Below are positions 55,410 to 63,977 of a stretch of 64,000 nt of DNA, piece after piece (position 1 is the first letter of the stretch; the number at the start of each line of letters is the position of its first letter). A program made the position numbers and the translations under genes. Source of the stretch: Desulfovibrio sp. JC010 (GTDB lineage Bacteria > Desulfobacterota > Desulfovibrionia > Desulfovibrionales > Desulfovibrionaceae); the NCBI RefSeq assembly GCF_010470675.1, contig NZ_VOIQ01000004.1, positions 62,001-126,000 on the forward strand. The letters run 5' to 3'. The notes beneath the pieces are model-generated. The model did not search any database. It had not been told where the DNA came from and saw only the letters and a list, made by a program, of their open reading frames with translations.

Positions 55410-56575
55410 TTCTTATCTCCCCCTCCTTTTATATCCCGGACCATTTCGAAAAGCTCGGTGAGCACATCTTCGGCCTCGGTCTCATCCACATTGTCGCGCA
55501 CTTCGTCCTGCACGATCTTGGCGATCTTCTTGGCAAGGTTGGCCAGAATCTTCTTGCGGGCATCATCTTCCGCAATGGACATCAGCACACCGAGCTTATG
55601 GTAACCCAGCTTGGTAAAGACTTCCTTGAGAGTTCCGTTGTCCACGTAGACGATGTCTTCAATATCTTCCAGCTCATCAATGGACTTCTTCTTTTTCTTA
55701 ACCTTGCTGAAGTAGTCCGACTCTTTTTCAGAAGCCCAGTCACTGACCTTGTTGCGGTCGAACATGAACATGGTTTCCGGAAAATCCTCCTGTGCGATCT
55801 TCTTGTAGATGATCTTGGGATCACTCTCCAGCATCTTGGAAATTTCGTAAATATCCACAATCTGCAGTTCAGATGTGGGAGTATAGGCATTCTGCTGCAA
55901 TTCCCTGAACAGGTTGTTGGCAACCTCAAGAAAATTATCCGGGTCGGAAATCTGAATAAAACGGTCCGGGAAAGCCTTGCCCGTGCGCAGGTCAATGGCA
56001 TCGATGATCTTCAAGCTCTTGAGCTTGTTGATAACCGCGTCAATATCGCTCTGGGAAATGAGGATAATACTGCGGATAGTCTTGCAGAGTTTGGTGTAAT
56101 CAAGGCCGAGGTCGTGGTTGCGTTCCTTGCGGGCCTGCTCGCGGTCCATGCTGATGTGGGTGCGGTAGGCCAGATCCAGAATATTGCAGATGCTGATAAA
56201 ATTGCTGCGGTGTCCCTTGGAGGAAATCATTTCCCCGGTACGGGCCAGCCGTTTGACCAGCAGCCGGGTCATATACTGGATGGTCCGCGGACACTGGTCC
56301 AGCAGCTTGAGGATGATCTGGTCGGTGAGGATGACGAGGTCGCAGTATTCCGCTGCTTCGGCATTGGCGGACCGGGAACCTTTGGAAATGATCCCCATTT
56401 CGCCGAAAATTTCGCCCTCGCCAAGGCGGGCAAGGATGATCTTTTCATTATTCTGGACTTTGTAGATATTAACCGCACCCTTCTTGATCATATAGGCTAC
56501 GGAACTCTCCTGTCCTTCCTTGAAAATTTCCTGCCCCTTGTAAAAGGACTTGATGTTAGGACTGCTGGACCCCAT
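55406..56575 (-). CDS. Cyclic-nucleotide-binding domain/FliG C-terminal domain fusion protein
   Basis: 389 aa. Residues about 8-125 are a cNMP-binding domain (IKKGAVNIYKVQNNEKIILA, GEGEIFGEMGIISKGSRSAN). Residues 126-300 are an unassigned helical region with a Lys-rich stretch near 292. Residues 304-383 align with the FliG motor domain: DIVYVDNGTLKEVFTKLG matches E. coli FliG DIVRVDDRSIQRLLQEV, and D288/D289 correspond to D-E, R281 to K, while K264 becomes S. The domain call is by eye but the match is continuous. Coded directly upstream of motA with a 4-nt overlap, it may be a ligand-controlled stator or rotor modulator. Confidence 0.8.
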   Translation of the reverse strand: MGSSSPNIKSFYKGQEIFKEGQESSVAYMIKKGAVNIYKVQNNEKIILARLGEGEIFGEMGIISKGSRSANAEAAEYCDLVILTDQIILKLLDQCPRTIQYMTRLLVKRLARTGEMISSKGHRSNFISICNILDLAYRTHISMDREQARKERNHDLGLDYTKLCKTIRSIILISQSDIDAVINKLKSLKIIDAIDLRTGKAFPDRFIQISDPDNFLEVANNLFRELQQNAYTPTSELQIVDIYEISKMLESDPKIIYKKIAQEDFPETMFMFDRNKVSDWASEKESDYFSKVKKKKKSIDELEDIEDIVYVDNGTLKEVFTKLGYHKLGVLMSIAEDDARKKILANLAKKIAKIVQDEVRDNVDETEAEDVLTELFEMVRDIKGGGDKK

Positions 56576-56766
56576 TAAAAATCCCCCAATAATAATTTAT
56601 ATCTCTCATTAACATATATCACTTCCCTATAAAGGACAACACACTAATAATTTACGGCAAATTCATCGCGAACAAAGAGCTTACACCGTAGCACAAATAC
56701 TGCTAAACTCGGCTCAACGCGAAGAACAGCACCCAAAATGATTTAACCGCACCTCAGGAACCAGAC

Positions 56767-58152
56767 ATGGAATGGAATCTCTTATTCGGACACCTCGCCA
56801 TTGTGGGCGGCTTTTTACTGGCCGCAATTCTGGTCATGTCCATCCTGCGCAAACAGCGCACCTCTTCGGCGGCCTTCGCCTGGCTGCTGGCAATTTTCTT
56901 TGTCCCTTATATGGGAGTACCTCTCTACCTTATATTCGGGGGCCGCAAACTTAAACGTGACGCGCATACCAAAGCGGACATCCACCTGGAAGTTCAGGAG
57001 ACAGTGCCCACCGAAGAAGCCGACCCCATAGACACCATGCTCCGTGAGTACGGCATTCCCGGTGCCACATCCGGCAACAAGGTACGGCTCTGCCCCACGG
57101 GTATCGATATCTACAATGAACTGGTCAAGCTCATTGAAAACGCCGAACACCAGATCCTGATCACCACCTTCATCCTCTCGCGGGACGATGTGGGCAGGGA
57201 TATTGTGGAAAGACTGGCCCGCAAGGCTGCTTCCGGGGTGACTGTCCGTCTACTTCTGGACGACATAGGCTCCCTGTTTACCTCCCGGCGGTTTCTTAAA
57301 AAACTGCTCGATAACGGCGGCAAGGTGGCCTATTTCATGCCCCTGTTCCGGGCACCTTTCCACGGCAACAGCAACCTGCGCAACCACCGTAAAATAGCCA
57401 TTGCCGACCAGACCTATGTACTGGCCGGAGGCACCAACATCGCCAATGAATACATCGGCCCCGAGCCGTGCGCGGAACGCTGGACCGACCTTTCCTTTGT
57501 GCTGCAGGGACCTGCGGTACGCCACTACATTGAGGTCTTTCAGTCGGACTGGCTTTTTGCCTCCGGGGAAAAAGTCAACATCATCCCGCCCTGCACCAAA
57601 GGTTCCGCTGTCAGCGGAGACGGGATCATGCAGGTTGTGCCGTCCGGGCCGGACGTACCCCGCGACCCGGTACATGACGCCCTGCTCACCGCAGCCTTCA
57701 CCGCTGAGAAACGACTCTGGATCGTGACCCCCTACTACGTGCCGGATGAGGCCCTTGCGCAGGCCCTACGCCTGGCCGCCCTGCGCGGGGTGGACCTGCG
57801 GGTGGTGGTCCCGGAAAAATCAAACCACGCACTGGCCGATCTTGCCCGGGGCACGCATCTGCGCGATCTGGAAGAGTGCGGCGGGCGGGTGGTCAAATAT
57901 CCGCACATGGTCCATGCTAAAGTTATTGTAGTTGACGATCGGCTGGCAGTTGTGGGTTCGGCAAACATGGATATGCGCAGCCTGTTCCTGAACTATGAAA
58001 TCGTACTCTTCTCCTACTCCGAAGCGGATGTGAAACCGGTTAATGACTGGGTACAAGGGTTGATCGACGAAAGCAGCGAAGGAACAACCCCGGTGGGACT
58101 GGTCCGCGACACCGTGGAAGGAGCGGCGCGGCTTGTGGCCCCTCTGCTTTAA
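56767..58152 (+). CDS. cls: Cardiolipin synthase-like phospholipase D protein
   Basis: 461 aa. Two N-terminal membrane helices (5-27, 37-57), then two HKD motifs: HRKIAIADQTYVLAGGTN and HAKVIVVDDRLAVVGSANMD. This is the ClsA layout; it condenses two phosphatidylglycerols to cardiolipin at the inner membrane. The next gene, 44 bp on, resembles a zinc-dependent phospholipase C. Confidence 0.9.
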   Translation: MEWNLLFGHLAIVGGFLLAAILVMSILRKQRTSSAAFAWLLAIFFVPYMGVPLYLIFGGRKLKRDAHTKADIHLEVQETVPTEEADPIDTMLREYGIPGATSGNKVRLCPTGIDIYNELVKLIENAEHQILITTFILSRDDVGRDIVERLARKAASGVTVRLLLDDIGSLFTSRRFLKKLLDNGGKVAYFMPLFRAPFHGNSNLRNHRKIAIADQTYVLAGGTNIANEYIGPEPCAERWTDLSFVLQGPAVRHYIEVFQSDWLFASGEKVNIIPPCTKGSAVSGDGIMQVVPSGPDVPRDPVHDALLTAAFTAEKRLWIVTPYYVPDEALAQALRLAALRGVDLRVVVPEKSNHALADLARGTHLRDLEECGGRVVKYPHMVHAKVIVVDDRLAVVGSANMDMRSLFLNYEIVLFSYSEADVKPVNDWVQGLIDESSEGTTPVGLVRDTVEGAARLVAPLL

Positions 58153-58196
58153 GAGAACTCATTGACCTCACCGGAAGCGGGGCTTATTTTATAGAT

Positions 58197-59087
58197 ATGG
58201 GAAAACTGACTCTGATTTTATTCTTCAGCACGCTGATGGTCCTCGGCTTCAGCGCGACCTGTTTTGCGTGGGGACCGGGAGTACACATGGCCATCGGCAA
58301 TGCAGTGCTTTCCAACACAATGCTGCTTTCCGATCAGGTGGCTAAACTGCTGCTCTCCAACTCAGCCATTTTTTTATACGGCTGTTTGAGCGCGGACATT
58401 TTTATCGGCAAGGGCAGCAAGGCCAAGCGGCTGCACAGCCACAACTGGCAGACCGGATTCAACCTGCTCGAAGATTCCGATGATGAACACCTCAAAGCCT
58501 ACTCGCTGGGATACATGTCCCATCTGGCGGCGGACATCATCGCCCACAACTATTATGTACCGAACTTAATGAAGCAGGCCCGCTCCGGGGGCAGGCTCAG
58601 CCATGTCTATATTGAAATGCTGGCCGATGATCAGGTCAACTGGTCCGCACAGGAAGCGGCCCGGCTTTTTCGCAAGGCCAATCAGGACGCTGATTTCAAC
58701 CTGCGCAAACATATGGACGCCAAAAAATACAGCTTCCTGTTCAAGAAAAAAGTATTCCACCAGACCATCGGACTGCTGGAATACAAGGCGGTGAGCAAAT
58801 CACTGAATGTATCCAAGAAAGTGATCCCGGCCTACCACCAGGCCTACCTGCGTTCCATCATCGACTACTCCTACCGGGTGGTGGTGGATATGCTGAATTC
58901 CCCGCAGCAGGCCATAGCTCTTAACTTCGACCCCATCGGGGCGGACAACATTGCCTCGGCCAAAAAAGAAAACAACTGGAAAAACGCCCTCAAAAAAAGC
59001 TGTCCCTTCTCGCCCCGCTTTGAAATTGATGAACGGATTACCGACCTGCCCAAGCTCGCCGGAGTCGGGGAGATGTTCAAGGGCTAG
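58197..59087 (+). CDS. Zinc-dependent phospholipase C-like protein
   Basis: 296 aa. Signal peptide 1-23 (ending CFA), then W24 at the mature N-terminus followed by GPGVHMAIG: in this family the amino-terminal Trp and early His bind zinc. Further ligands lie in LSADIFIG, HSHNW and YMSHLAADIIAHNYYVP. It matches the Zn_dep_PLPC family of exported hydrolases; the substrate in this organism is unknown. It follows cls by 44 bp and may share its transcript. Confidence 0.83.
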   Translation: MGKLTLILFFSTLMVLGFSATCFAWGPGVHMAIGNAVLSNTMLLSDQVAKLLLSNSAIFLYGCLSADIFIGKGSKAKRLHSHNWQTGFNLLEDSDDEHLKAYSLGYMSHLAADIIAHNYYVPNLMKQARSGGRLSHVYIEMLADDQVNWSAQEAARLFRKANQDADFNLRKHMDAKKYSFLFKKKVFHQTIGLLEYKAVSKSLNVSKKVIPAYHQAYLRSIIDYSYRVVVDMLNSPQQAIALNFDPIGADNIASAKKENNWKNALKKSCPFSPRFEIDERITDLPKLAGVGEMFKG

Positions 59088-59793
59088 GCAACTGAAAAAC
59101 AGATCAGCTTTAACTTTTTTACTTTCAGACAATCCCATTCATCAAAACAGCCTGAATTTTATTCAGCATAAATGAAAAACACACCTCTAAAAATCGGGTT
59201 TTTCTTTAAAAACACGAATTCTGTTCGCCTTAATTCCTCTCATATTCTAATCAAAGCAGCATTCATGTATATTTAATGCAACTTTTTTATAATCAATGTT
59301 GTACACATCAATACAACACAAATCACACATCAGTACTGCATCAACACCTGCATCTTTACATAAAAACAAACAGAATAGGATAATCGATTTACCCTTTTCC
59401 CGGCCATTCGCCAGCGTGTCCGAGTTTTTACAAAATTGATATTTTTTTGCTTATTTTAAAAATTACTTTTTATATTACAACTATATATCGATTCAATTCT
59501 TGTTCCAATATTGTAAAAGCGTGCACCCACAGGACATGCTTGGGAAATTTTTCACCAACGCATTGATTTTAAAATCAACGCTGTCTGAATCCCGACACTG
59601 ACGGGTCATGAGCTTGTTTAGACAAACATAAGACGCTGATTTTATACAGATTCAACAACGAAAACAGCTGTGAATATTATTTGCCATGTATTTTTAACTT
59701 TTACATTGCCAGCTGTTGACTTGCATTGGACTCAGGCATAGGTGGAAATTGTGAACAACGCAAATTGAACCAAATTTTTTGGAGGAATATATT
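59088..59793. other. Long AT-rich non-coding stretch
   Basis: About 700 bp without a credible gene. It contains a perfect 16-bp palindrome TTGATTTTAAAATCAA (59563-59578) and, near its right end, TTGACT (59716-59721) followed by a poor -10. It lies before the small membrane-protein gene at 59794. Composition is more AT-rich than the flanks. A long 5' leader, small RNA or remnant of a lost gene are possible; nothing definite is visible. Confidence 0.5.
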
Positions 59794-60045
59794 ATGTACG
59801 CAATCGGAACCATCAAGGCTTGGGCAGCTACCCGCGCAGCACGCAACGGCGGCGAAGTAAACCACAGCATGCACGCCGTGCTGACCATCGCATCCCTCGG
59901 TCTCTGGCTTCCCGTCTGGACCGTGGCTGCAATCCGCGAGACCAACAGTGCAAAAATGAGAAGCTCCCTCGTGGACCTGCGCCACATCGAGCGTCTTGAA
60001 ATCTCCCCCGAGTACCGCAGACAGCTTGCACGCATGTCCCGCTAG
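59794..60045 (+). CDS. Small membrane protein with H-x2-LT-x4-GLWLPVW motif
   Basis: 83 aa from the ATG at 59794 (GGAGG 8 nt before). A polar start rich in Ala/Arg, then one hydrophobic segment (about 26-47, MHAVLTIASLGLWLPVWTVAAI) and a basic C-terminus. The H...LT...GLWLPVW pattern recurs in many unrelated small bacterial and phage membrane proteins, including superinfection-immunity-like ones; no function follows from it. It is alone, after a long AT-rich region. Confidence 0.75.
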   Translation: MYAIGTIKAWAATRAARNGGEVNHSMHAVLTIASLGLWLPVWTVAAIRETNSAKMRSSLVDLRHIERLEISPEYRRQLARMSR

Positions 60046-60393
60046 GACTGCACGCACCAGATTCATAAAATGAATCCGGGTTGCAAAATATTTTTGCAAC
60101 GCTGACTTTCGGGTAATACATCTTTTGCAGCTCCATTTATTTGAAGCTGCAGCATATTCAAGCCCGGTCCCCTTGCGAGCAATTGCGAGTGGGCCGGGCT
60201 TTTCACTTAATTGAAAATCACTTTCAACTTCCTTGCCTTTTGCAAACGGTTGAGATAATCTCAGTCCATCTTGCCGCTGTTTCACCCGAAACAGCCTCTC
60301 TGTTTCCCGCGCCAAAAACAGAACCTTGATTATTGCTGCACGTCACATCCTGTGCCGTGCTTTCATGCATTTTCAACTTAACGAGGTTCAATC
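60046..60393. other. Spacer with two hairpins before the LysE gene
   Basis: Holds an inverted repeat GTTGCAAAA...TTTTGCAAC (60080-60100) just after the small membrane gene, and a terminator at 60160-60204. The remainder has no recognisable gene; an AACGAGGTTC stretch serves the LysE start. Confidence 0.5.
60160..60204 (+). terminator. Terminator of the small membrane-protein transcript
   Basis: AAGCCCGGTCC pairs with GGGCCGGGCTT (one G-T pair) around a 20-nt loop, followed by TTC. Confidence 0.7.
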
Positions 60394-61029
60394 ATGTTTG
60401 AATACGATCTTGCCCACTGGTCAACATTCTTTTTAGCCGCCCTGCTGCTCAACATTTCACCGGGTCCGGACATGGCCTACATACTCAGCCATACCGTCAC
60501 CGGAGGCAAAAAAGCCGGATTTTCCGCCATGTTCGGAATCTGGTCCGGGGCTTTTCTCTATGTAATCCTGACCGCTCTCGGTCTTGCCGCCGTTGTGGCA
60601 GCATCGGCAACCGCTTTCGCCATCGTAAAATGGGCCGGGGTGGGCTATCTTTTCTGGCTGGCCATCGATGCTTTTCGTTCCAAGGGAAGCGTTCTGGATA
60701 TCAACAAAAGATCCAATCAACTGGATTCAGCCGCCATCTTCAAGCAGGGTATGTTCATCCACCTACTCAATCCCAAGGTGGCGACATTCTTCATAGCCTT
60801 CCTGCCGCAATTCGTAGTGGAAGGAGCCGGCCCGGTCTGGGCCCAGCTCATGCTGCACGGCACGCTCATCATCGTCACCGCCGCCTTTGTGGAACCGCCG
60901 CTGATCTATGCCGGAGACCGCATCACCGGAAAACTTCGCGAAAGCCAGAGGCTGCAAAGATGGCTGGACCGCGCTCTGGGATCACTATTTGTGGCGTTTG
61001 GGGTTAAGCTGGCTATGTATGAGCGGTAA
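60394..61029 (+). CDS. LysE/RhtB-family amino-acid exporter
   Basis: 211 aa with six hydrophobic segments. Family motif NISPGPDMAYILSHTVTGGKKAGFSA lies near the N-terminus (written here in part as ISPGPDMAY), with FIHLLNPKVATFFIAFLPQF in the middle. It exports amino acids or homoserine-lactone-like compounds across the inner membrane; the substrate is not predictable. Monocistronic. Confidence 0.92.
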   Translation: MFEYDLAHWSTFFLAALLLNISPGPDMAYILSHTVTGGKKAGFSAMFGIWSGAFLYVILTALGLAAVVAASATAFAIVKWAGVGYLFWLAIDAFRSKGSVLDINKRSNQLDSAAIFKQGMFIHLLNPKVATFFIAFLPQFVVEGAGPVWAQLMLHGTLIIVTAAFVEPPLIYAGDRITGKLRESQRLQRWLDRALGSLFVAFGVKLAMYER

Positions 61030-61049
61030 TTATTCATTCGAAAAATCAA

Positions 61050-61259
61050 CTAGTCTTCCGGCGGTTCAAACCGTCGGAGTGCTTCTTCGAAATCCTCAAT
61101 TGCTGGGGGATCGCCGTCAATATCAATACCAAACTCTTCTTTGAGCTTACGGCCCAATTCCTCATGAGAAATTACCCGTCCAGCTTCTACGTCATCTATG
61201 CCTTTCTGAATTTCAGCAGAATACCAGCGCAAATATTCTTCTTTGGTTTTGAACTCCAT
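61050..61259 (-). CDS. Small antitoxin-like protein, orphan
   Basis: 69 aa, acidic. The segment EIQKGIDDVEAGRVISHEELGRKLKEEF has the I-x-x-G-x-x-D-x-E-A-G-R-v-i-x-x-E-E pattern frequent in small antitoxin-type and ParD-like proteins. No toxin gene stands beside it: 61030-61049 is too short and the other flank is the sppA promoter region. Either an orphan antitoxin or a false resemblance. It is divergent from sppA. Confidence 0.6.
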   Translation of the reverse strand: MEFKTKEEYLRWYSAEIQKGIDDVEAGRVISHEELGRKLKEEFGIDIDGDPPAIEDFEEALRRFEPPED

Positions 61260-61374
61260 ATTTCCTCCGGGGCCAGTTTACTTAATAAATATTAAGAATG
61301 CCAGTTGTACGGCCTTGCCTTTGCCATCCCCACCCCCATCTGCTACTTACCGGGTAACCAAAGGAGCTTACCCC

Positions 61375-62343
61375 ATGAAAAAAATATTACTGACCATATT
61401 TATCCTCACCACAATCGGACTTTGCGGCTGCCAGCCACGGGTTAATCTCTTCCCGGACGGCACTGATCCCCTGCTTGAAAAAGTGCAGCAGGGTGAAGGC
61501 GAACACAAGGTGCTGCTTGTTTCCATTGACGGAACCATTTCCGCTGAAGGCAAACGCGGACTGCTGGGCAATTCCCCAAGTCTGGTGCAGGAGGTTTCCT
61601 CGCGCCTGAAAAAAGCTGCGGACGATGAAGATATCAAAGCACTGGTGCTCAAGGTCAACTCTCCCGGCGGCGGAGTAACTGCCAGCGATATCCTCTACAA
61701 TGAGATACTGCGCTTCAAGGAAAAGACCGGAGCAAAAGTTGTTGTAAACATGATGGATGTGGCTGCTTCCGGCGGTTATTACGTCAGCCTTCCTGCGGAC
61801 CGCATCATGGCCCACCCCACCACTCTGACCGGGTCTATAGGGGTAATTTTCATCCGCCCCAAGGTGGACGGACTCATGGATAAAATCGGCGTATCCGTTG
61901 AGGTCTCCAAATCGGGACGTAACAAGGACATGGGCTTTCCCTTCAAGCCGGACACCCCGGAACAGAAGAAAATCATCGATGACATCATCAAAGATTACGC
62001 GGACCGCTTTCAGGGACTGGTCAAAAAACACCGTTCCATCTCGGATGAAAATTTGAAAACCATCTTCAGCGCACAGGTATTCAGTGCACAGGGCGCAAAA
62101 CAGGCCGGACTGGTGGACAGCCTCGGCTACCTGCCCGATGCGATAAAAGAAGCCTGCAAGCTGGCCGGAATTGATGAAAACTCACGGGTGATCACCTACA
62201 AGCGCAAGAGCTATCCCAACGACACTCTCTACAACTCCGCATCATCGCAGGCTTTATCCCCGGCACTGATCAATATCGATGCCGGGAACCTTATGCCGCC
62301 CAAGGCCGGATTCCATTATCTCTGGCTGCCGGCTGCAAAATGA
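61375..62343 (+). CDS. Signal peptide peptidase SppA-like lipoprotein (S49 family)
   Basis: 322 aa from the ATG at 61375, preceded by AAGGAG; the open frame reaches back to 61243 without support. The lipobox is LCGC (C19), instead of the usual membrane helix. Catalytic Ser S132 is in DVAASGGYYVSLPA and Lys K184 in SGRNKDMG. Single-domain SppA proteins degrade cleaved signal peptides. A lipid anchor would place this one on the periplasmic face of a membrane. A lipoprotein gene follows by 90 bp. Confidence 0.9.
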   Translation: MKKILLTIFILTTIGLCGCQPRVNLFPDGTDPLLEKVQQGEGEHKVLLVSIDGTISAEGKRGLLGNSPSLVQEVSSRLKKAADDEDIKALVLKVNSPGGGVTASDILYNEILRFKEKTGAKVVVNMMDVAASGGYYVSLPADRIMAHPTTLTGSIGVIFIRPKVDGLMDKIGVSVEVSKSGRNKDMGFPFKPDTPEQKKIIDDIIKDYADRFQGLVKKHRSISDENLKTIFSAQVFSAQGAKQAGLVDSLGYLPDAIKEACKLAGIDENSRVITYKRKSYPNDTLYNSASSQALSPALINIDAGNLMPPKAGFHYLWLPAAK

Positions 62344-62433
62344 TTATAGCTTCACTGCTTTGCTTTCCATGAAAAAAGATGTATGAACTGCCCGTTTGAC
62401 CTGATGACAGCAACCTCTTATACGGAGAACCAA

Positions 62434-62793
62434 ATGAAAAAGAACAGCCTGATCCTTACACTCATCCTGCTTTTTTCTCTCGCTGTTTTCAGCGCATGCA
62501 CACAGGAAACCCAGAACCGCATCGGCCGTTCTCTCCAGAACTGGACCGGGGTGGACGGGGTTCTTGAAATATATTCCGGCGGCAAGCTGATTAAACGATT
62601 CATTAAAATCGACAAGCTTTCCACTGCATCCGGCACCAAGGAACGCGTACAGCGTCCCTACCGATTCGGTTACGGCATCCTTGATGCCAACCTGAACGGC
62701 AAAGCAGACCCCGGTGAAAAGAAGGTCTACTTTGAATTCAGCGACTACTCTACCAATTACGTCTTCTTTGAAGACCCTAAAGCTAAAAAATAA
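62434..62793 (+). CDS. Small lipoprotein of unknown function
   Basis: 119 aa from the ATG at 62434 (GGAG site). The lipoprotein signal ends FSAC. The mature part NWTGVDGVLEIYSGGKLIKRF and GYGILDANLNGKADPGEKKVYFEF looks like a small beta-rich domain. I do not recognise the family. It is probably co-transcribed with sppA and ended by the terminator at 62801. Confidence 0.78.
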   Translation: MKKNSLILTLILLFSLAVFSACTQETQNRIGRSLQNWTGVDGVLEIYSGGKLIKRFIKIDKLSTASGTKERVQRPYRFGYGILDANLNGKADPGEKKVYFEFSDYSTNYVFFEDPKAKK

Positions 62794-62800
62794 CTATTCC

Positions 62801-62830
62801 TGCCGGGCCTTGATGGTCCGGCATTTTTTT
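62801..62830 (+). terminator. Terminator directly before the amidohydrolase start
   Basis: TGCCGGGCC-TTGA-TGGTCCGGCA with one G-T pair, then TTTTTTT. The next start codon follows 5 bases later. Confidence 0.88.
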
Positions 62831-62834
62831 GATC

Positions 62835-63977
62835 ATGAGAAAATGCATAAGAGCGGCGAGAGCCGTAACAATGGTCCATGGGAAAAATTCACGCTGTGAG
62901 GATTTTGCCCTTATTCACGACGGGGACCGTATCCTTGAAACCGGAACGTGGTCCGAACTGAAGGACGGCTTCTCCGGCGAAGTGGAAGACCTCGGCAATG
63001 TGACCATGGTCCCCGGGCTGATCAACGCGCATGTCCACCTTGAACTCTCGCACCTGAAAGGCAAGACCGTGCAGGAACAGGGGTTCATAAACTGGGTCAA
63101 ATCCCTGCTTGCCAACCCCCTTTACGATCTCGACACTGAAGCGGTCCGCAAGGCGGTTAAGGAAATGCGCGGCAGCGGCACAGCCTTCTGCGTTGACATC
63201 TCCACCCGCAACTGTGCACAGGTTGCCGGGATCATGGATGAGCTTGGCATGGGCTTTTACGGTTGCTGCGAAGCCATCGGGGTGCAGGTCCCCAAGGAAG
63301 GGGCAAAATTCTTTCCACAAAAGGAATTCAAGCACGGACGCGCAGCCGGGTCCGGGCATTCCCTCTATTCCACCGGGGCCGAGCTTTTGCAGGCTGTAAA
63401 GAAAGCCAACAATGAAGCGGGACTGCCCTACCCCATCCACATGGCCGAGAACACGGAAGAGGATGAAATTGTGGCCCACGGCACAGGTGAATTCGCCGGG
63501 ATGCTCAAAGGAGCCGGACTGCTGGCTGATTGCGGCAGCAAGGGACTGCGCCCTGTTGAATACGCGGATTCACTTGGACTGCTTGATGAATCCACCCTTG
63601 CGGTCCATTGTGTTCGGGTTGCGGATGAGGACATCAAGACCCTTGCCGAGCGTAAGGTGAATGTCTGCCTCTGCCCCCGCTCCAATACATACATCGGCGA
63701 AGGTCGCGCACCATGGGAAAAGATTCTGAAATCTGGTATAAACACTTGCCTTGGTACGGACAGCATCGCTTCCAACTATGATTTATCCATGTGGAACGAG
63801 CTGGAATACCTGCTTAGAAACCTAGAAATTTCCTTGTCCACGGCTGAAGCGCTTGCACTTGTGACCATCAACAGCGCAAAAGCCTTGAAAATAGACGACT
63901 CATACGGATCTCTGGAAAAGGGTAAACGGGCTGTTTTCGCAACTATTCCCGCCCATCTTGAAGATCTTTTGTTTTAA
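62835..63977 (+). CDS. Amidohydrolase-family deaminase/hydrolase (TrzN/SsnA-like)
   Basis: About 380 aa from the ATG at 62835. Start: MRKCIRAARAVTMVHG, the small beta-sandwich of the fold. Metal ligands: VPGLINAHVHLELSHL (H-x-H), a middle His in YPIHMAENTEED, AVHCVRVADED and a late Asp in CLGTDSIASN. The layout is like cytosine/guanine deaminase and TRZ/ATZ hydrolases; the substrate is unknown. No ribosome site precedes this ATG because a terminator ends at 62830; a start at the ATG near 62871 is possible. Confidence 0.85.
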   Translation: MRKCIRAARAVTMVHGKNSRCEDFALIHDGDRILETGTWSELKDGFSGEVEDLGNVTMVPGLINAHVHLELSHLKGKTVQEQGFINWVKSLLANPLYDLDTEAVRKAVKEMRGSGTAFCVDISTRNCAQVAGIMDELGMGFYGCCEAIGVQVPKEGAKFFPQKEFKHGRAAGSGHSLYSTGAELLQAVKKANNEAGLPYPIHMAENTEEDEIVAHGTGEFAGMLKGAGLLADCGSKGLRPVEYADSLGLLDESTLAVHCVRVADEDIKTLAERKVNVCLCPRSNTYIGEGRAPWEKILKSGINTCLGTDSIASNYDLSMWNELEYLLRNLEISLSTAEALALVTINSAKALKIDDSYGSLEKGKRAVFATIPAHLEDLLF

